A DNA stretch of 32,222 nucleotides from Prolixibacteraceae bacterium. GTDB taxonomy: Bacteria; Bacteroidota; Bacteroidia; Bacteroidales; Prolixibacteraceae. Below are positions 15,837-24,975 of the stretch, piece by piece. Every line of letters begins with the position of its first letter. The stretch's first letter is position 1. Where the stretch lies: NCBI GenBank assembly GCA_016930365.1, contig JAFGGY010000069.1, positions 1-32,222 on the forward strand. The letters run 5' to 3'. The notes under the pieces are model-generated. The model made no database searches and had not been told where the DNA came from. It was given only the letters and a program-made list of their open reading frames with translations. The position numbers were made by a program, and so were the translations under genes.

Positions 15837-16772
15837 TTAGTGTTGGGTGTTCTTTTTTATCTGTTCCAAAATGGTTTTTGCACCCTTATTAATGAGCTTT
15901 TGGGCTAGTTTACTTCCACATTCTTCAGGGTTGATTGTACTTCCGCTTACCGATTCTTTAATAAATTCTTTTCCGTTTGTTGAAGCCACAAAGCCATGTA
16001 ATACTATATCTTCGCCATTAATTTGGCTGTAACAGCCAAGCGGTACCTGGCAACCCCCTTCGAGGGTGCGTAAAAATGCCCGTTCGGCAAGTATCGCCGT
16101 TTCGGTGGCCCAATGGTTTATGGCTTCGATTATTTTTTTTACTTCGTTATCGTTTTCACGTATTTCAATGGCAATAGTTCCCTGTGCTACGGCAGGCATA
16201 ATAACGGCTGGGTCAATTATTTCGCTAATGTATTGGTCGAGGCCGAGGCGCTGAAGGCCTGCTGCGGCCATTATCATGCCATCGCAATACCCTTCTTCCA
16301 TGCGTTTAAGCCGTGTTTGCACATTTCCCCTGATGTCTTTTATTGTTAACTCAGGATGCAGGTTAAGCAAGGCAGCCTGTCTTCTGAGGCTTGATGTAGC
16401 TATGATGTCGGATGAGGCAAGATCGTTTATTTTTTTGCCGTTGAGGTTCACCAGTGCATCGCGAAATTCGCCACGTTCGAGTACTGCACCCAGTTCAAGA
16501 CCTTTGGGAAGGGTAGTGGGCAGGTCTTTCAAACTGTGCACGGCAATGTCGGCTTTGTTGTTAAGCAGGGCAACTTCTATTTCTTTGGTGAAAAGCCCCT
16601 TGTCGCCAATTTTTGAGAGCGCAACATCCAGTATTATATCTCCTTTGGTTTGAATTATTTTGATTTCGACCTGTAAGCCGGGATGGGCATTTTCTAATTC
16701 CTCTTTTGTTTTCTCGGCCTGGTAAATAGCCAATTTGCTGCCGCGGGTGCCAATGATTATTTTATCCTTCAT
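15837..16772 (-). CDS. hemC: Hydroxymethylbilane synthase (porphobilinogen deaminase)
   Basis: The 311-residue enzyme joins four porphobilinogen units into hydroxymethylbilane. The sequence has IIIGTRGSKLA at the start, HSLKDLPT with catalytic Asp83, the basic RRQAALL and RGNVQTRL stretches that bind substrate acid groups, and Cys241 in LEGGCQVPLG, the attachment site of the dipyrromethane cofactor. Length matches the family. It is the middle gene of hemA-hemC-hemD, 46 bp after hemA and 4 bp before hemD. Nothing unusual. ATG at 16772 gives the standard N-terminus. Confidence 0.97.
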   Translation of the reverse strand: MKDKIIIGTRGSKLAIYQAEKTKEELENAHPGLQVEIKIIQTKGDIILDVALSKIGDKGLFTKEIEVALLNNKADIAVHSLKDLPTTLPKGLELGAVLERGEFRDALVNLNGKKINDLASSDIIATSSLRRQAALLNLHPELTIKDIRGNVQTRLKRMEEGYCDGMIMAAAGLQRLGLDQYISEIIDPAVIMPAVAQGTIAIEIRENDNEVKKIIEAINHWATETAILAERAFLRTLEGGCQVPLGCYSQINGEDIVLHGFVASTNGKEFIKESVSGSTINPEECGSKLAQKLINKGAKTILEQIKKNTQH

Positions 16773-16818
16773 GTTGATGTGTGCTTTTTATGAAATGTAC
16801 CTGAAAAAACCACCTGTG

Positions 16819-18084
16819 TTAATCTTCGCGACGGTTTATGTCTTCGATTTGAAATAAGTCGTTGATGATTTCCAGTGAATGGGTATTTTTCCCGTTGTCG
16901 GTAATGTCTTTCAGGTTTTTAATCAGCAGCCGGGTGTAGCGGCTTACAATGTGTTTTGTGTATTGATGAACGGCATCTTTGACCTCTTCAGAATCGATGT
17001 GCCTGAACAATTCCAGTTCTTGTTTATGAACCGCACTCAGGTTTTTCGATATGGAACGAATGGCAGGCCGTAACGAGCGACTTATCATCCATTCGTTAAA
17101 TTCATCAGCAATTTGATTAATAATGAGTTCTGCTTTTTCGGCTGACTTTTTACGACTTTCGGTATTTTGGTCAATTACATGTTGCAGGTCGTCAATTGCA
17201 TAGAGCTGAATGTTATCAAATTCGGCAATACTTTCTTCGATGTTTCGGGGCATGGCCAGATCGATAAAAATTTGCTTTTGTGTTGCAGATGCTTTTTTTA
17301 CCATCTTTTGGGTAATGATGTAGTGGGGTGCTCCGGTAGCTGCAATCACAATGTCGTGTTGGCTTAGTTCTTTCTCGATGTTGAGGTAGCTCGAAACCCG
17401 CGAGTTAAATTTCGCGGCAAGAGGTTCGGCCTTTTTTTGGGTTCGGTTGATGATGGTTGATTGCCCTATTCCTCTTTTAACCATATTTTGCAGCGCCAGG
17501 CTACCGGTATCGCCCGAACCAACAATGAGTACCGATTTGTTGCTCAAATCACCCAGTTGTTGGGCACAAAGCTCAACAGCAGTACTGCTCACCGATAAGT
17601 TGCCAAGTTTGATGCCTGTTTCAGTGCGGGCACGTTTGCCTGCCTCAAATGATTTCTGGAAAAGCCGCATTAAAACCGCATCGGTTAGTGCAGCGTTGGT
17701 GCAATGCAGGTAAGCATCTTTTATTTGCCCGATTATCTGGTCTTCGCCAATAATCATTGAATCGAGCCCGGCAGCCACTGTAAATAAGTGTTTCACGGCG
17801 TTTGCGTCGAAGTGATAATAGAAATAACGCGAGCATTGCTCCTCGGCGTTTTTGAATTTTTTGATGGCTGCTATTACTTCGTTGCTAGCCGTTAATTTGT
17901 CGTGTTTGGTTTGCGAAAAATACAGTTCGGTGCGGTTGCAGGTCGAAACCAGAACGATATCAGAAATATCGGTTTCATGCTGAAGAAAGTCAGCAAATGG
18001 TACAATTTCTTCTTTCGAAAAGGTGAATTTTTCTCGTATCTCAACAGGTGCAGTTTTGTAACTAATCCCAATTATGCCTATCAT
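16819..18084 (-). CDS. hemA: Glutamyl-tRNA reductase
   Basis: The 421-residue enzyme reduces glutamyl-tRNA(Glu) to glutamate-1-semialdehyde with NADPH, the first committed step of the C5 tetrapyrrole pathway. Visible features are IGIISYK-like start (IGISYKTAPVEIREKF), active-site Cys49 in STCNRTELYF, GLDSMIIGEDQIIGQ, the NADPH-binding VLIVGSGDTGSLA (in place of the more usual GAGEM), and the C-terminal dimerisation helix region. It heads the hem unit. The 63-bp spacer upstream contains TATTTTAG on the minus strand, one base from the -7 consensus, a possible weak promoter. Partner genes hemL and hemB are not in the window. Confidence 0.97.
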   Translation of the reverse strand: MIGIIGISYKTAPVEIREKFTFSKEEIVPFADFLQHETDISDIVLVSTCNRTELYFSQTKHDKLTASNEVIAAIKKFKNAEEQCSRYFYYHFDANAVKHLFTVAAGLDSMIIGEDQIIGQIKDAYLHCTNAALTDAVLMRLFQKSFEAGKRARTETGIKLGNLSVSSTAVELCAQQLGDLSNKSVLIVGSGDTGSLALQNMVKRGIGQSTIINRTQKKAEPLAAKFNSRVSSYLNIEKELSQHDIVIAATGAPHYIITQKMVKKASATQKQIFIDLAMPRNIEESIAEFDNIQLYAIDDLQHVIDQNTESRKKSAEKAELIINQIADEFNEWMISRSLRPAIRSISKNLSAVHKQELELFRHIDSEEVKDAVHQYTKHIVSRYTRLLIKNLKDITDNGKNTHSLEIINDLFQIEDINRRED

Positions 18085-18147
18085 AGTTTTTAATTAAAGA
18101 CACTAAAATAAGAAATGAGGAGCAATAAAAAAACGAATAAGAGGTAT

Positions 18148-19971
18148 TTAAATATCAACAGCTATACCAATGCTCATGGTTAGCAGCGTTCGTGTTCCGG
18201 GGTTAGTTATGCCGGTATTATTTGAATTCCATCGGGTTTGTGAAAACCCCAGGGTGCTAAATGCTCTGAAATAGTTAATGGCACCACCGATTCTGATTTT
18301 CTTTTCGGCCCGGGCTTCGGTATAAATGGTGTAATCGTAAATGCCATCAGAGCCAAACGACGACAGCGAATATCGTTTGTTTGTATTGTTTTCATGGTAT
18401 CGGAAAATATCACCGTAATTTAAGTCTTCGGCATTATTGGATAAATCGTTTGTGCCGTGAATGATAAAGCGGGTGTCGAGTTCAATGCGCCAGTCGGGCA
18501 TGGTCATGTTAACAAAATTCAAGCGGTATTCGGCCGAATTTGGAGGCAAATAGAAACCCAGATTAGAGCCATCGTGGGTGTACGATAGATCGATGGGGCG
18601 TGTTGAAACGTAGGTGCTGTAGCTATTGCTTGGCTCGTGAGAATATACAAAAGGTGTAATATGTGTGTAACTGAACATCGATAGCGTTGAGGGGAGATAT
18701 TTACTTAACAACGTAGATTTCAACCCAATTTGGAAAGCATATTGGCTCCGGGGTATTTTTAGCCAGTGTTCGTAGTCGAGAAAGTCGAATTCATCGATCA
18801 AAAAACTGAACCATGCTTTTCCAACTTTTGGTATTAGCCCGCTAATGTTGAGTTCAAGTCCCAGGTTATCATGGTCACCTAAGTCGACCTCCGACAGCAG
18901 GGGGCTTATTAAGGGCATCATATAGGTTAATTCTTGTCTTTTCGACCATATATTTTGAATGGTAGCTGAAAATTGTAAATATTTAGCCGGAGTGAATTCC
19001 ATTTTATTCAGGGTGAGCATTTTTTGAGAAGCGCCTAAATCGTATCCATAAATATCTCTTTTGTAATCCGACGAGCTATTGTCGTAGTTAAACAGCGAAC
19101 CGGTGACGTAGTAAAACGTAAACCATTTTGTTGGCGACAGAATAATGTCGATGCCGGTAAAGCGGCGACTTTGTTCCGAAAGACTCAGGTTTTCGGTGTT
19201 ATATCCCATTGAGCGTCGTTGGTTATGAATGCTGATTCGCAAGGCATTTTCGAACCACGAACCGGTTATTTCGCCACGATAAATCATGCCGGCTGCAATG
19301 CCTTTTTGTATGGGACCCGACTCGTCTTCTTTTGATGAGCGGGCATGGATATACATCGATTCATAATCGAACATATAAGGGTGGTACGAGTGTCCGTTTG
19401 GTTGGTATGGCGATGTAACTTTTTTATCTTTTACATAACTGTGATAAAAAAAATCGGGGGCATAACGTTCAAACGAACCGCCAATTGATGCAAACCAGGT
19501 AATGTTATTGCTTAAATCGCCTGCAATAAAGGGTTCGCCTATCGCGGTGGTTGAGTACGCCCCATTGTTGCCAACACCAATTTTTCCACCTACCGAAGCT
19601 CCTGCGCCTAAAACAGTGTAAGTTAACCGATTACCAGTTTCGGTATATATAAAACCATTTACAGGTCGATGCAAATCATCCATATATACACGTATGCGTT
19701 CTTTTTCTTCGAGGTTTAAATCGGCTTTGTTTAGTAGTTCTTGCAGTATGTCTCTGATTTGCTGCTTTGTGTATGGTTTTTGTGTAGGAAGCATATCAAT
19801 ACGTCCCGCTGTTTCATAAAATTCCAGCAAGTCATATACCGCATTGTCAATTGGAACTAATTTATACCGTAAAGTCATTGGCGATGCCAGTTGTGCTGAA
19901 ACTTTATTGTCAGTACAAAAAAAGGAGAGGATGATTAAGGCGAGTATTGTAATTGTTTTTTTTACAGCCAT
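18148..19971 (-). CDS. Wzi-like outer-membrane beta-barrel protein
   Basis: With the ATG at 19971 the protein has 607 residues and begins with a clear signal peptide (MAVKKTITILALIILSFFC, cut near VSAQ). An in-frame GTG at 19998 would add MKNKKTTCL and is less likely. After a helical N-terminal region (TKQQIRDILQELLNKADLN) come many alternating strands, and a Wzi-style phrase reads MMPLISPLL, then GDHDNLGLELNISG, then AWFSFLIDEFDF. It ends in ...LLTMSIGIAVDI, a typical barrel C-terminal strand. Capsule-assembly Wzi proteins bind surface polysaccharide at the outer membrane. No capsule genes are adjacent, so the substrate is unknown. It could equally be another barrel family. The gene ends 63 bp before hemA and may be followed by it in one transcript. 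Confidence 0.6.
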   Translation of the reverse strand: MAVKKTITILALIILSFFCTDNKVSAQLASPMTLRYKLVPIDNAVYDLLEFYETAGRIDMLPTQKPYTKQQIRDILQELLNKADLNLEEKERIRVYMDDLHRPVNGFIYTETGNRLTYTVLGAGASVGGKIGVGNNGAYSTTAIGEPFIAGDLSNNITWFASIGGSFERYAPDFFYHSYVKDKKVTSPYQPNGHSYHPYMFDYESMYIHARSSKEDESGPIQKGIAAGMIYRGEITGSWFENALRISIHNQRRSMGYNTENLSLSEQSRRFTGIDIILSPTKWFTFYYVTGSLFNYDNSSSDYKRDIYGYDLGASQKMLTLNKMEFTPAKYLQFSATIQNIWSKRQELTYMMPLISPLLSEVDLGDHDNLGLELNISGLIPKVGKAWFSFLIDEFDFLDYEHWLKIPRSQYAFQIGLKSTLLSKYLPSTLSMFSYTHITPFVYSHEPSNSYSTYVSTRPIDLSYTHDGSNLGFYLPPNSAEYRLNFVNMTMPDWRIELDTRFIIHGTNDLSNNAEDLNYGDIFRYHENNTNKRYSLSSFGSDGIYDYTIYTEARAEKKIRIGGAINYFRAFSTLGFSQTRWNSNNTGITNPGTRTLLTMSIGIAVDI

Positions 19972-20038
19972 CAAACAGGTTGTTTTCTTGTTTTTCACGT
20001 TAATAACGGAAAAATATTTTCTATATTTTTTCAGCTTA

Positions 20039-20046
20039 CAAAAATA
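20039..20046 (-). promoter_or_regulatory. Possible -7 box (TATTTTTG) for the Wzi-like gene
   Basis: On the minus strand these bases read TATTTTTG, matching TAnnTTTG, about 68 bp before the ATG at 19971. No well-spaced -33 TTTG is seen, and the spacer is AT-rich, so chance matches are likely. Confidence 0.25.
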
Positions 20047-20109
20047 TAAAAAACATCAAAACTTTATCATTTATATACTTTTGATTTCATGCAGGTTGAA
20101 AGTTCATTA

Positions 20110-20859
20110 TTAACTATTCCAGATTTTCCAGGCTGCTTCGGCTTGTTTGTGCAGCATTTCGAGTCCGTTTTTGGCTTTTGCTCCCTGCTCACGACCTTTT
20201 TTCATGAAAAGGGTTTCTTCGGGATTATAAACCAAATCGAAAAGTACATGCTGGTCGGTTATAGCCGTATATGGAATGTCGGCACAGGTTTCTATTTTGG
20301 GGGAGGTTCCCAGTGGGGTGGCATTTATAATTACAGTACGTTCGGCAATGGTTGCTTCTGTAATGTTGCTGTACCTGATTTCGTTTTCGTATAATTCTTC
20401 TTCAATTGATGCTGAAATATAGTCGATGCCCAGCTTGCTTAAAATAAATTTTACCGCTTTTGATGCACCACCGGTACCTAAAATCAAGGCTTTTTTGTGG
20501 TTGTCGTTTAGCATGGGCCTTAACGATCCTTCAAAGCCGATAACGTCGGTATTAAATCCTTTCAGGCGTAATCCTTCGGCGGTATTTAGTATTTTCACAG
20601 TATTTACGGCTCCTACGGCTTTTGCTTCGTCGTCGATTTCGTGCAAAAAAGCCATAATTTGTTGTTTGTATGGTATGGTGCAGTTTAATCCGGCGATGTT
20701 TTCATAAAGGTCAAAAATTCCGGGAAATTTTGCGATGCTTTCAATTTCGAAATTAACATACTGATGGTCTACCAATCCTTCGTTTTCAAATTTTTCGGTG
20801 AAATATTTTTTCGAGAATGAGTGTCCAAGGGGATAGCCTACTAGTCCAAATGTTTTCAT
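20110..20859 (-). CDS. aroE: Shikimate dehydrogenase
   Basis: The 249-residue enzyme reduces 3-dehydroshikimate to shikimate with NADPH in aromatic amino acid synthesis. The substrate site is complete: S14 and S16 in GHSFSKK, catalytic Lys65 in LNCTIPYKQ, N86 in AVNT, and Asp105 in GFNTDVIGF. The nucleotide-binding loop is LILGTGGASKAV. A Cys replaces the usual Val in 'GLNVTIPYK'. Slightly short but normal for the family. It is the last gene of a minus-strand run after popT (97-bp spacer), a neighbourhood I have seen in Bacteroidota. ATG at 20859. Confidence 0.96.
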   Translation of the reverse strand: MKTFGLVGYPLGHSFSKKYFTEKFENEGLVDHQYVNFEIESIAKFPGIFDLYENIAGLNCTIPYKQQIMAFLHEIDDEAKAVGAVNTVKILNTAEGLRLKGFNTDVIGFEGSLRPMLNDNHKKALILGTGGASKAVKFILSKLGIDYISASIEEELYENEIRYSNITEATIAERTVIINATPLGTSPKIETCADIPYTAITDQHVLFDLVYNPEETLFMKKGREQGAKAKNGLEMLHKQAEAAWKIWNS

Positions 20860-20956
20860 ACGATAATTGTTTATTTTTTAAGGTCGTATGGAACTCACAT
20901 GAAGAAAAATATCATCAACATGGATGTGAATATTTTACATGCTCGTTTCATAATTC

Positions 20957-21889
20957 TTAATGTTTTGCATTTTTTTGTGTTGCCAACGTTTCGGTGGCCC
21001 AAATAACAAGAATTCCCATAAGCATAAAAACTACAGCAAATAGTACTTCGTAGTTTAGTTGCTGAGGAAAAAACCACTGGTAACCTTCAATAATGGTTTC
21101 GCCATTTTTGGTTAGAATTTCACCCAGCTCGTTTTTGGCCGGTATTTCGGTTTTCCATGGCCATATAATACCCAGCGAGCCAAGAATGAAGCCGGTAAGT
21201 AGGGCGATGGTTATGTTTCGATATTTTTTGTACAACCACGAAAGCAGATTTGAAAATAAAAGCAATCCGGCTGCGGCTCCTACGATTACAGGGAGCAATA
21301 TTTTCAGGTTCATTGCATTTACAGCATCAATCATAACCAATTGATAATTACCCATTAATATGAGTACGAACGAACCCGATAAGCCTGGTAGTATCATGCT
21401 GCATGTGGCTACAATTCCGCAGATAAACAAATACCATATTGAACTGTTTTCCTGTGCCGGATCAAGAATTGAAAGCATAACGGCCACAATGGTTCCGGCT
21501 ATAAAGCTTACCATTACGGGTAACTTCCATTGGTCGATGGTTTTACCGACATAGTATATGGAGGCCAGTATTAGCCCAAAGAAAAAAGCCATAATGTGTA
21601 CCGGGTGGTGTTCGAGCAGGTATCCAAAAACTCGGGCTATCGATACGATGCTGACAAAAACGCCTGCAAATACAGCCAGCAAAAAGTTTAGGTTAACATG
21701 GCTGGCAAATTGCCTGAATTTTCCATGCAGTAATAAATTCAGCGCGGTAAGGTTGAATGATTTTATCGAGTCGATTAGCTTTTCAAATATGCCGGTTATT
21801 AAGGCAATAGTGCCTCCCGAAACGCCGGGTACTACGTTGGCTGCTCCCATGCCCATTCCTTTAAGCAGGAGACCGATATATTGTTTCAT
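20957..21889 (-). CDS. popT: DUF368 polyprenyl-phosphate translocase
   Basis: The 310-residue polytopic membrane protein has the DUF368 signature twice: NVVPGVSGGTIAL (about 19-30) and MILPGLSGSFVLI (about 165-177), one in each half of an inverted-repeat fold. DUF368 proteins (PopT) recycle undecaprenyl phosphate across the inner membrane, feeding cell-wall and surface polysaccharide synthesis. It starts four bases after the TPR gene ends, so coupled translation is likely. The hydrophobic C-terminus (FAVVFMLMGILVIWATETLA) completes the bundle. The name follows the published role of the family; there is no direct evidence for this protein. Confidence 0.9.
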   Translation of the reverse strand: MKQYIGLLLKGMGMGAANVVPGVSGGTIALITGIFEKLIDSIKSFNLTALNLLLHGKFRQFASHVNLNFLLAVFAGVFVSIVSIARVFGYLLEHHPVHIMAFFFGLILASIYYVGKTIDQWKLPVMVSFIAGTIVAVMLSILDPAQENSSIWYLFICGIVATCSMILPGLSGSFVLILMGNYQLVMIDAVNAMNLKILLPVIVGAAAGLLLFSNLLSWLYKKYRNITIALLTGFILGSLGIIWPWKTEIPAKNELGEILTKNGETIIEGYQWFFPQQLNYEVLFAVVFMLMGILVIWATETLATQKNAKH

Positions 21890-21893
21890 TTAT

Positions 21894-23324
21894 TTACGAG
21901 TTTATGGGGTTATACTTCGAAATCAGTTTGTTTACCGAATCGCTAAAACGTGCTTCGGGATAGGCATCAAACAAGTAGTTGTAGTTGCTGTAGTCGTTTT
22001 TTAGTGCTTTTTCGAGGTGTTTGATGGCCTTGGGCTCATTGTCGCTTTCGAGCAGGTATGCTGCTAGCCGATAATTGATTAAAGCATTGTTCTTATGATG
22101 TTCCTGCGCTTCGTTAAGCACCGATATAGCTTTTGTTACCCTGCCTTTTTTGTACAGCATTTCGGCATATCCCAGCCAGTTTGGAAGCGTTTCGGGCGAT
22201 AGGTTGCAGGCCTCGTGGTACGAGTCGTCCGATAGTTCGTGATAATTTAAAGCCCCCGAAACTTCGCCCATTACAAACCAGTAGTCGCTGTTGGTTTCGT
22301 TGTAATTTAACGCCTTTTGTAAATATTGCATCGATTTGTGTAAATCGTTTTTTAGTTTGAGCGTAAGCCCAACTCCAAAATAAGCCTGTGCATTGGTTTT
22401 GTTGTAGGTAATGGCTTCCTGGAAATTATTGAATGCTTTATCGATTTCGCCTAATTTGAGGTAGCATTCGCCAATCAAACAAAAAGCTTCGTCGTTGCTT
22501 TCGTCGTAGTCGGTATATTTTAGAAAAGCATCAATGGCATCGTAGTAATTTCCTAAAATCATGTTCGAATGACCCAGGTTGAACCATGCATTGGAAAAAT
22601 CTTCATTTATAACAAGGGCGTATTCATAGGCTTCAATCGATTCTTCTAAGTCGTTGATTTTTGTGTATATAATTCCCATGTTGAACCAAGCCGAATCGGA
22701 ATATGGATCGATATCGAGGTAGCGGTTGTAAAAGTCAAGGCTTTTTTCGTTTTCGTCTAATTTTTCGTAACAGAAGGCTGTTTCGTACAGTGCCCCTTCG
22801 TTTTCGGGGTTTAGCTCAAGTACCTTTTGCATATAGTGGATGGCGTGCTTGTAATTACCGTTTTGTTCGTACGAAAAACCGACATTAAAAAGCACTTCTT
22901 CGGTATCGTCGAATGCATTTTCGAGAGCCAGCTGAAACGTGGCATCGGCTTCGCGTTTATGCCCCAGCAATAAAAGCGACGAGCCTTTTAGCAGATGAAG
23001 CTCGTGGTTACTATCTTCAACTTTTAGTAGATGGTTGGTTAGCCTAAGTACTTGTTCAACTTCACCTAAGTTGAATAGTATGTTAGCTTTGCGGGTTTTA
23101 AGTGCAATGGAAGTAGGATGTATCTCGAGCCCAAGATCAACAGCCTGCAACGCCGGAACAAACCGGCCTTCTTCGATGAAGCGCTCTGTTATGTATTCGA
23201 TTTGTATTACATCGAAATACATTTTTGAACCTGTTTTGAGCATTTGCTCGTAACGGTTCAGAGCTTCGTTGGTTTCGTCGTCTTCTTCTTGATAAAAATC
23301 AAATTCTTCGTCTTCCCAATACAC
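21894..23324 (-). CDS. Tetratricopeptide-repeat protein
   Basis: The 476-residue cytosolic protein is made almost wholly of TPR units from about residue 40 to 470 (for example LFNVGFSYEQNGNYKHAIHY, AWFNLGHSNMILGNYYDAID). The acidic N-terminus (EDEEFDFYQEEDDETNEALNRYEQML) is typical of a conserved Bacteroidota family. The start is GTG at 23324, because the acidic segment precedes any suitable ATG. It has no signal peptide and probably acts as a protein scaffold. Its coding region sits between DUF4301 (41 bp upstream) and popT (4 bp downstream), which suggests an envelope-related role. Partner unknown. Confidence 0.88.
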   Translation of the reverse strand: MYWEDEEFDFYQEEDDETNEALNRYEQMLKTGSKMYFDVIQIEYITERFIEEGRFVPALQAVDLGLEIHPTSIALKTRKANILFNLGEVEQVLRLTNHLLKVEDSNHELHLLKGSSLLLLGHKREADATFQLALENAFDDTEEVLFNVGFSYEQNGNYKHAIHYMQKVLELNPENEGALYETAFCYEKLDENEKSLDFYNRYLDIDPYSDSAWFNMGIIYTKINDLEESIEAYEYALVINEDFSNAWFNLGHSNMILGNYYDAIDAFLKYTDYDESNDEAFCLIGECYLKLGEIDKAFNNFQEAITYNKTNAQAYFGVGLTLKLKNDLHKSMQYLQKALNYNETNSDYWFVMGEVSGALNYHELSDDSYHEACNLSPETLPNWLGYAEMLYKKGRVTKAISVLNEAQEHHKNNALINYRLAAYLLESDNEPKAIKHLEKALKNDYSNYNYLFDAYPEARFSDSVNKLISKYNPINS

Positions 23325-23365
23325 GTTTTATTTCTTTTTTTTTTGATTATAGAAGATTCGATGCT

Positions 23366-24850
23366 CTATGCTTGTTGATGTTCTGGCCTTAACAGGTCGT
23401 TTACGGTTTTTACCGGGTTAAATGTTTCAATGGGAACTTCTACAAATACCGTATTCCATTTACTCATTGCTCCATTCCATAATCCTGGTAATTCCAAAGC
23501 TTTCATTTCTTTCCCGTCTTTCGATTTCAGTGAAATGAATCCTGCATTATGGTCGATAAATTTTGTTAAATCGAATTTTTCGCCCTTGTAATCTTTGGTG
23601 CAACAAATAATATCAACCGGGTTAAAGTGTGTTGAATTATTCAGTAATTCAGCTTGTTGCGGGTTCTCGATGTCGATTTGTGCTTTTTCAACAATTTGCA
23701 GGGAGATGATTCCATCGTCGTTTTTCACTAAAAATGGACCACCACCCGGTTCGCCCTGGTTTTTTACCATGCCACAAATTCGAAGAGGCCGGTTTAAAAT
23801 CGATTTAAGAAATACAACTTTTTCCAAATCGTTTTTAAAGGTAATCTGATGATGAACATTTAGTTCTTTGCTTACAAACGATTCGACGTTTTTAAGCAGA
23901 TTCGAATCGGCTTCACTGTCGGGTTTGCCCAGCTTGTCGAGGTACTCGAATGTTTTATTACGTACCGATACCAGCAATCCGGCCAAGGCTTTTTTGTAGC
24001 GGTTGTTGTAATGTTTTAACTTGTCGGGCACAACATTGTCGATATTTTTTATGAATATAATGTCGGCTTCGAGTTCGTTTAAGTTTTGAATTAAAGCACC
24101 GTGCCCACCGGGCCGAAAAACCAGATCGCCGTTATCATCAATAAAAGGTTTGTTGTTTGTGTCGGCAGCAATGGTGTCGGTGTTTTTATGTTGAACCGAA
24201 AACGAAATTTCGAATTTTATGCCAAATCGTTTCTGATATTCGGGTACTACTTCTTTGATGAGCTTCTCGAATCCTTTTTTATGCTCGGGCGATATGGTGA
24301 AATGCACACGAGCTATACCCTTTGAACCGGCACAGTAAGTAGCGGCTTCTACAAGGTGTTCTTCAAAAGGGGTGCGGGTTTTCCCGTTATATTTATGAAA
24401 AGCCAGCAAGCCTTTTGGCAGGTTGCCGTAGTTTAAACCTTGCTCCGAAAGTAAAGTTTTTACAAGGTTTTGAGGGTTATCGTCGGGTGTTAAGGTTTTT
24501 AATTGTTTGTAAAAAGCAAATTTGTCGATTTTTTCGATAAATATTTTGATAAATGGTGTTTCAATGCCTGTTTCAATGTATTGATACAAATCTTTAAACA
24601 TGCGGCTTGCAGCGCCTGAAGCTGGAACAAATTTTAGTGTAACAAGGCTTGAAGATAGGGCATTCTCAAAAATGGAGACGTAACGCTCTTCTTCATCTTC
24701 CGAAAGAATTTTAATGCCGTTAGCCGGAGTAGAGGCTTCAACAAGCTCAAGCGATGGAAAACCCCGCTCGAAAGTTTCAAGTTGCATTTCAACCTCTTCT
24801 GGCGTAATGCCCTGTTCCTCAATCTGTTTTAAATTTTTACCTGTAAACAT
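23366..24850 (-). CDS. DUF4301 family protein, possibly nucleotidyltransferase-like
   Basis: The 494-residue cytosolic protein belongs, by overall resemblance, to the DUF4301 family of Bacteroidota. Two regions recall sugar-nucleotide pyrophosphorylases: PASGAASRMF (76-85) looks like a degenerate Gly-rich NTP-binding loop ending in the usual SRM/TRM, and RPGGHGALIQNLNEL (246-260) followed by IIFIKNIDNVVPD resembles the UDPGP substrate segment. Function is not established; the enzyme idea is mine. It heads the DUF4301-TPR-popT-aroE run and diverges from the radical SAM gene. Start ATG at 24850 is preceded by a TACTTTTG box. Confidence 0.8.
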   Translation of the reverse strand: MFTGKNLKQIEEQGITPEEVEMQLETFERGFPSLELVEASTPANGIKILSEDEEERYVSIFENALSSSLVTLKFVPASGAASRMFKDLYQYIETGIETPFIKIFIEKIDKFAFYKQLKTLTPDDNPQNLVKTLLSEQGLNYGNLPKGLLAFHKYNGKTRTPFEEHLVEAATYCAGSKGIARVHFTISPEHKKGFEKLIKEVVPEYQKRFGIKFEISFSVQHKNTDTIAADTNNKPFIDDNGDLVFRPGGHGALIQNLNELEADIIFIKNIDNVVPDKLKHYNNRYKKALAGLLVSVRNKTFEYLDKLGKPDSEADSNLLKNVESFVSKELNVHHQITFKNDLEKVVFLKSILNRPLRICGMVKNQGEPGGGPFLVKNDDGIISLQIVEKAQIDIENPQQAELLNNSTHFNPVDIICCTKDYKGEKFDLTKFIDHNAGFISLKSKDGKEMKALELPGLWNGAMSKWNTVFVEVPIETFNPVKTVNDLLRPEHQQA

Positions 24851-24872
24851 ATTATTGCTTGTTCAGAATCTT

Positions 24873-24902
24873 CAAAAGTAAAAAACAAAAGTAGTTTTCA
24901 AA
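24873..24902 (-). promoter_or_regulatory. Promoter for the DUF4301-TPR-popT-aroE unit
   Basis: On the minus strand a TTTG (24899-24902) is followed after 18 bp by TACTTTTG (24873-24880), a full match to the Bacteroidota -33/-7 pair. It gives a leader of about 17 bases before the ATG at 24850. A second TACTTTTG lies at 24886-24893 without a good -33. Confidence 0.6.
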
Positions 24903-24963
24903 ACTCTTGCGAATTAATAATAATACAAAAGATATCAACATTTAAAAATAACTTATCATTGAT

Positions 24964-24971
24964 TACTTTTG
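24964..24971 (+). promoter_or_regulatory. -7 box (TACTTTTG) almost touching the radical SAM start codon
   Basis: TACTTTTG ends five bases before the ATG at 24976. If functional, transcription would start on or next to the ATG, giving a leaderless or near-leaderless mRNA. No -33 TTTG is seen at the right distance. Confidence 0.4.
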
Positions 24972-24975
24972 TTGC

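Noticed and set aside
16276-16653. 125-residue frame opposite hemC
   Set aside because: The sequence is the complement of a well-supported hemC and has no independent features.
18148-19998. GTG start of the Wzi-like gene at 19998
   Set aside because: ATG at 19971 gives a compact signal peptide; the extra nine residues are not expected.
23895-23915. tRNA-like TTCGAATC motif
   Set aside because: It lies inside the DUF4301 coding region and no cloverleaf can be drawn around it.
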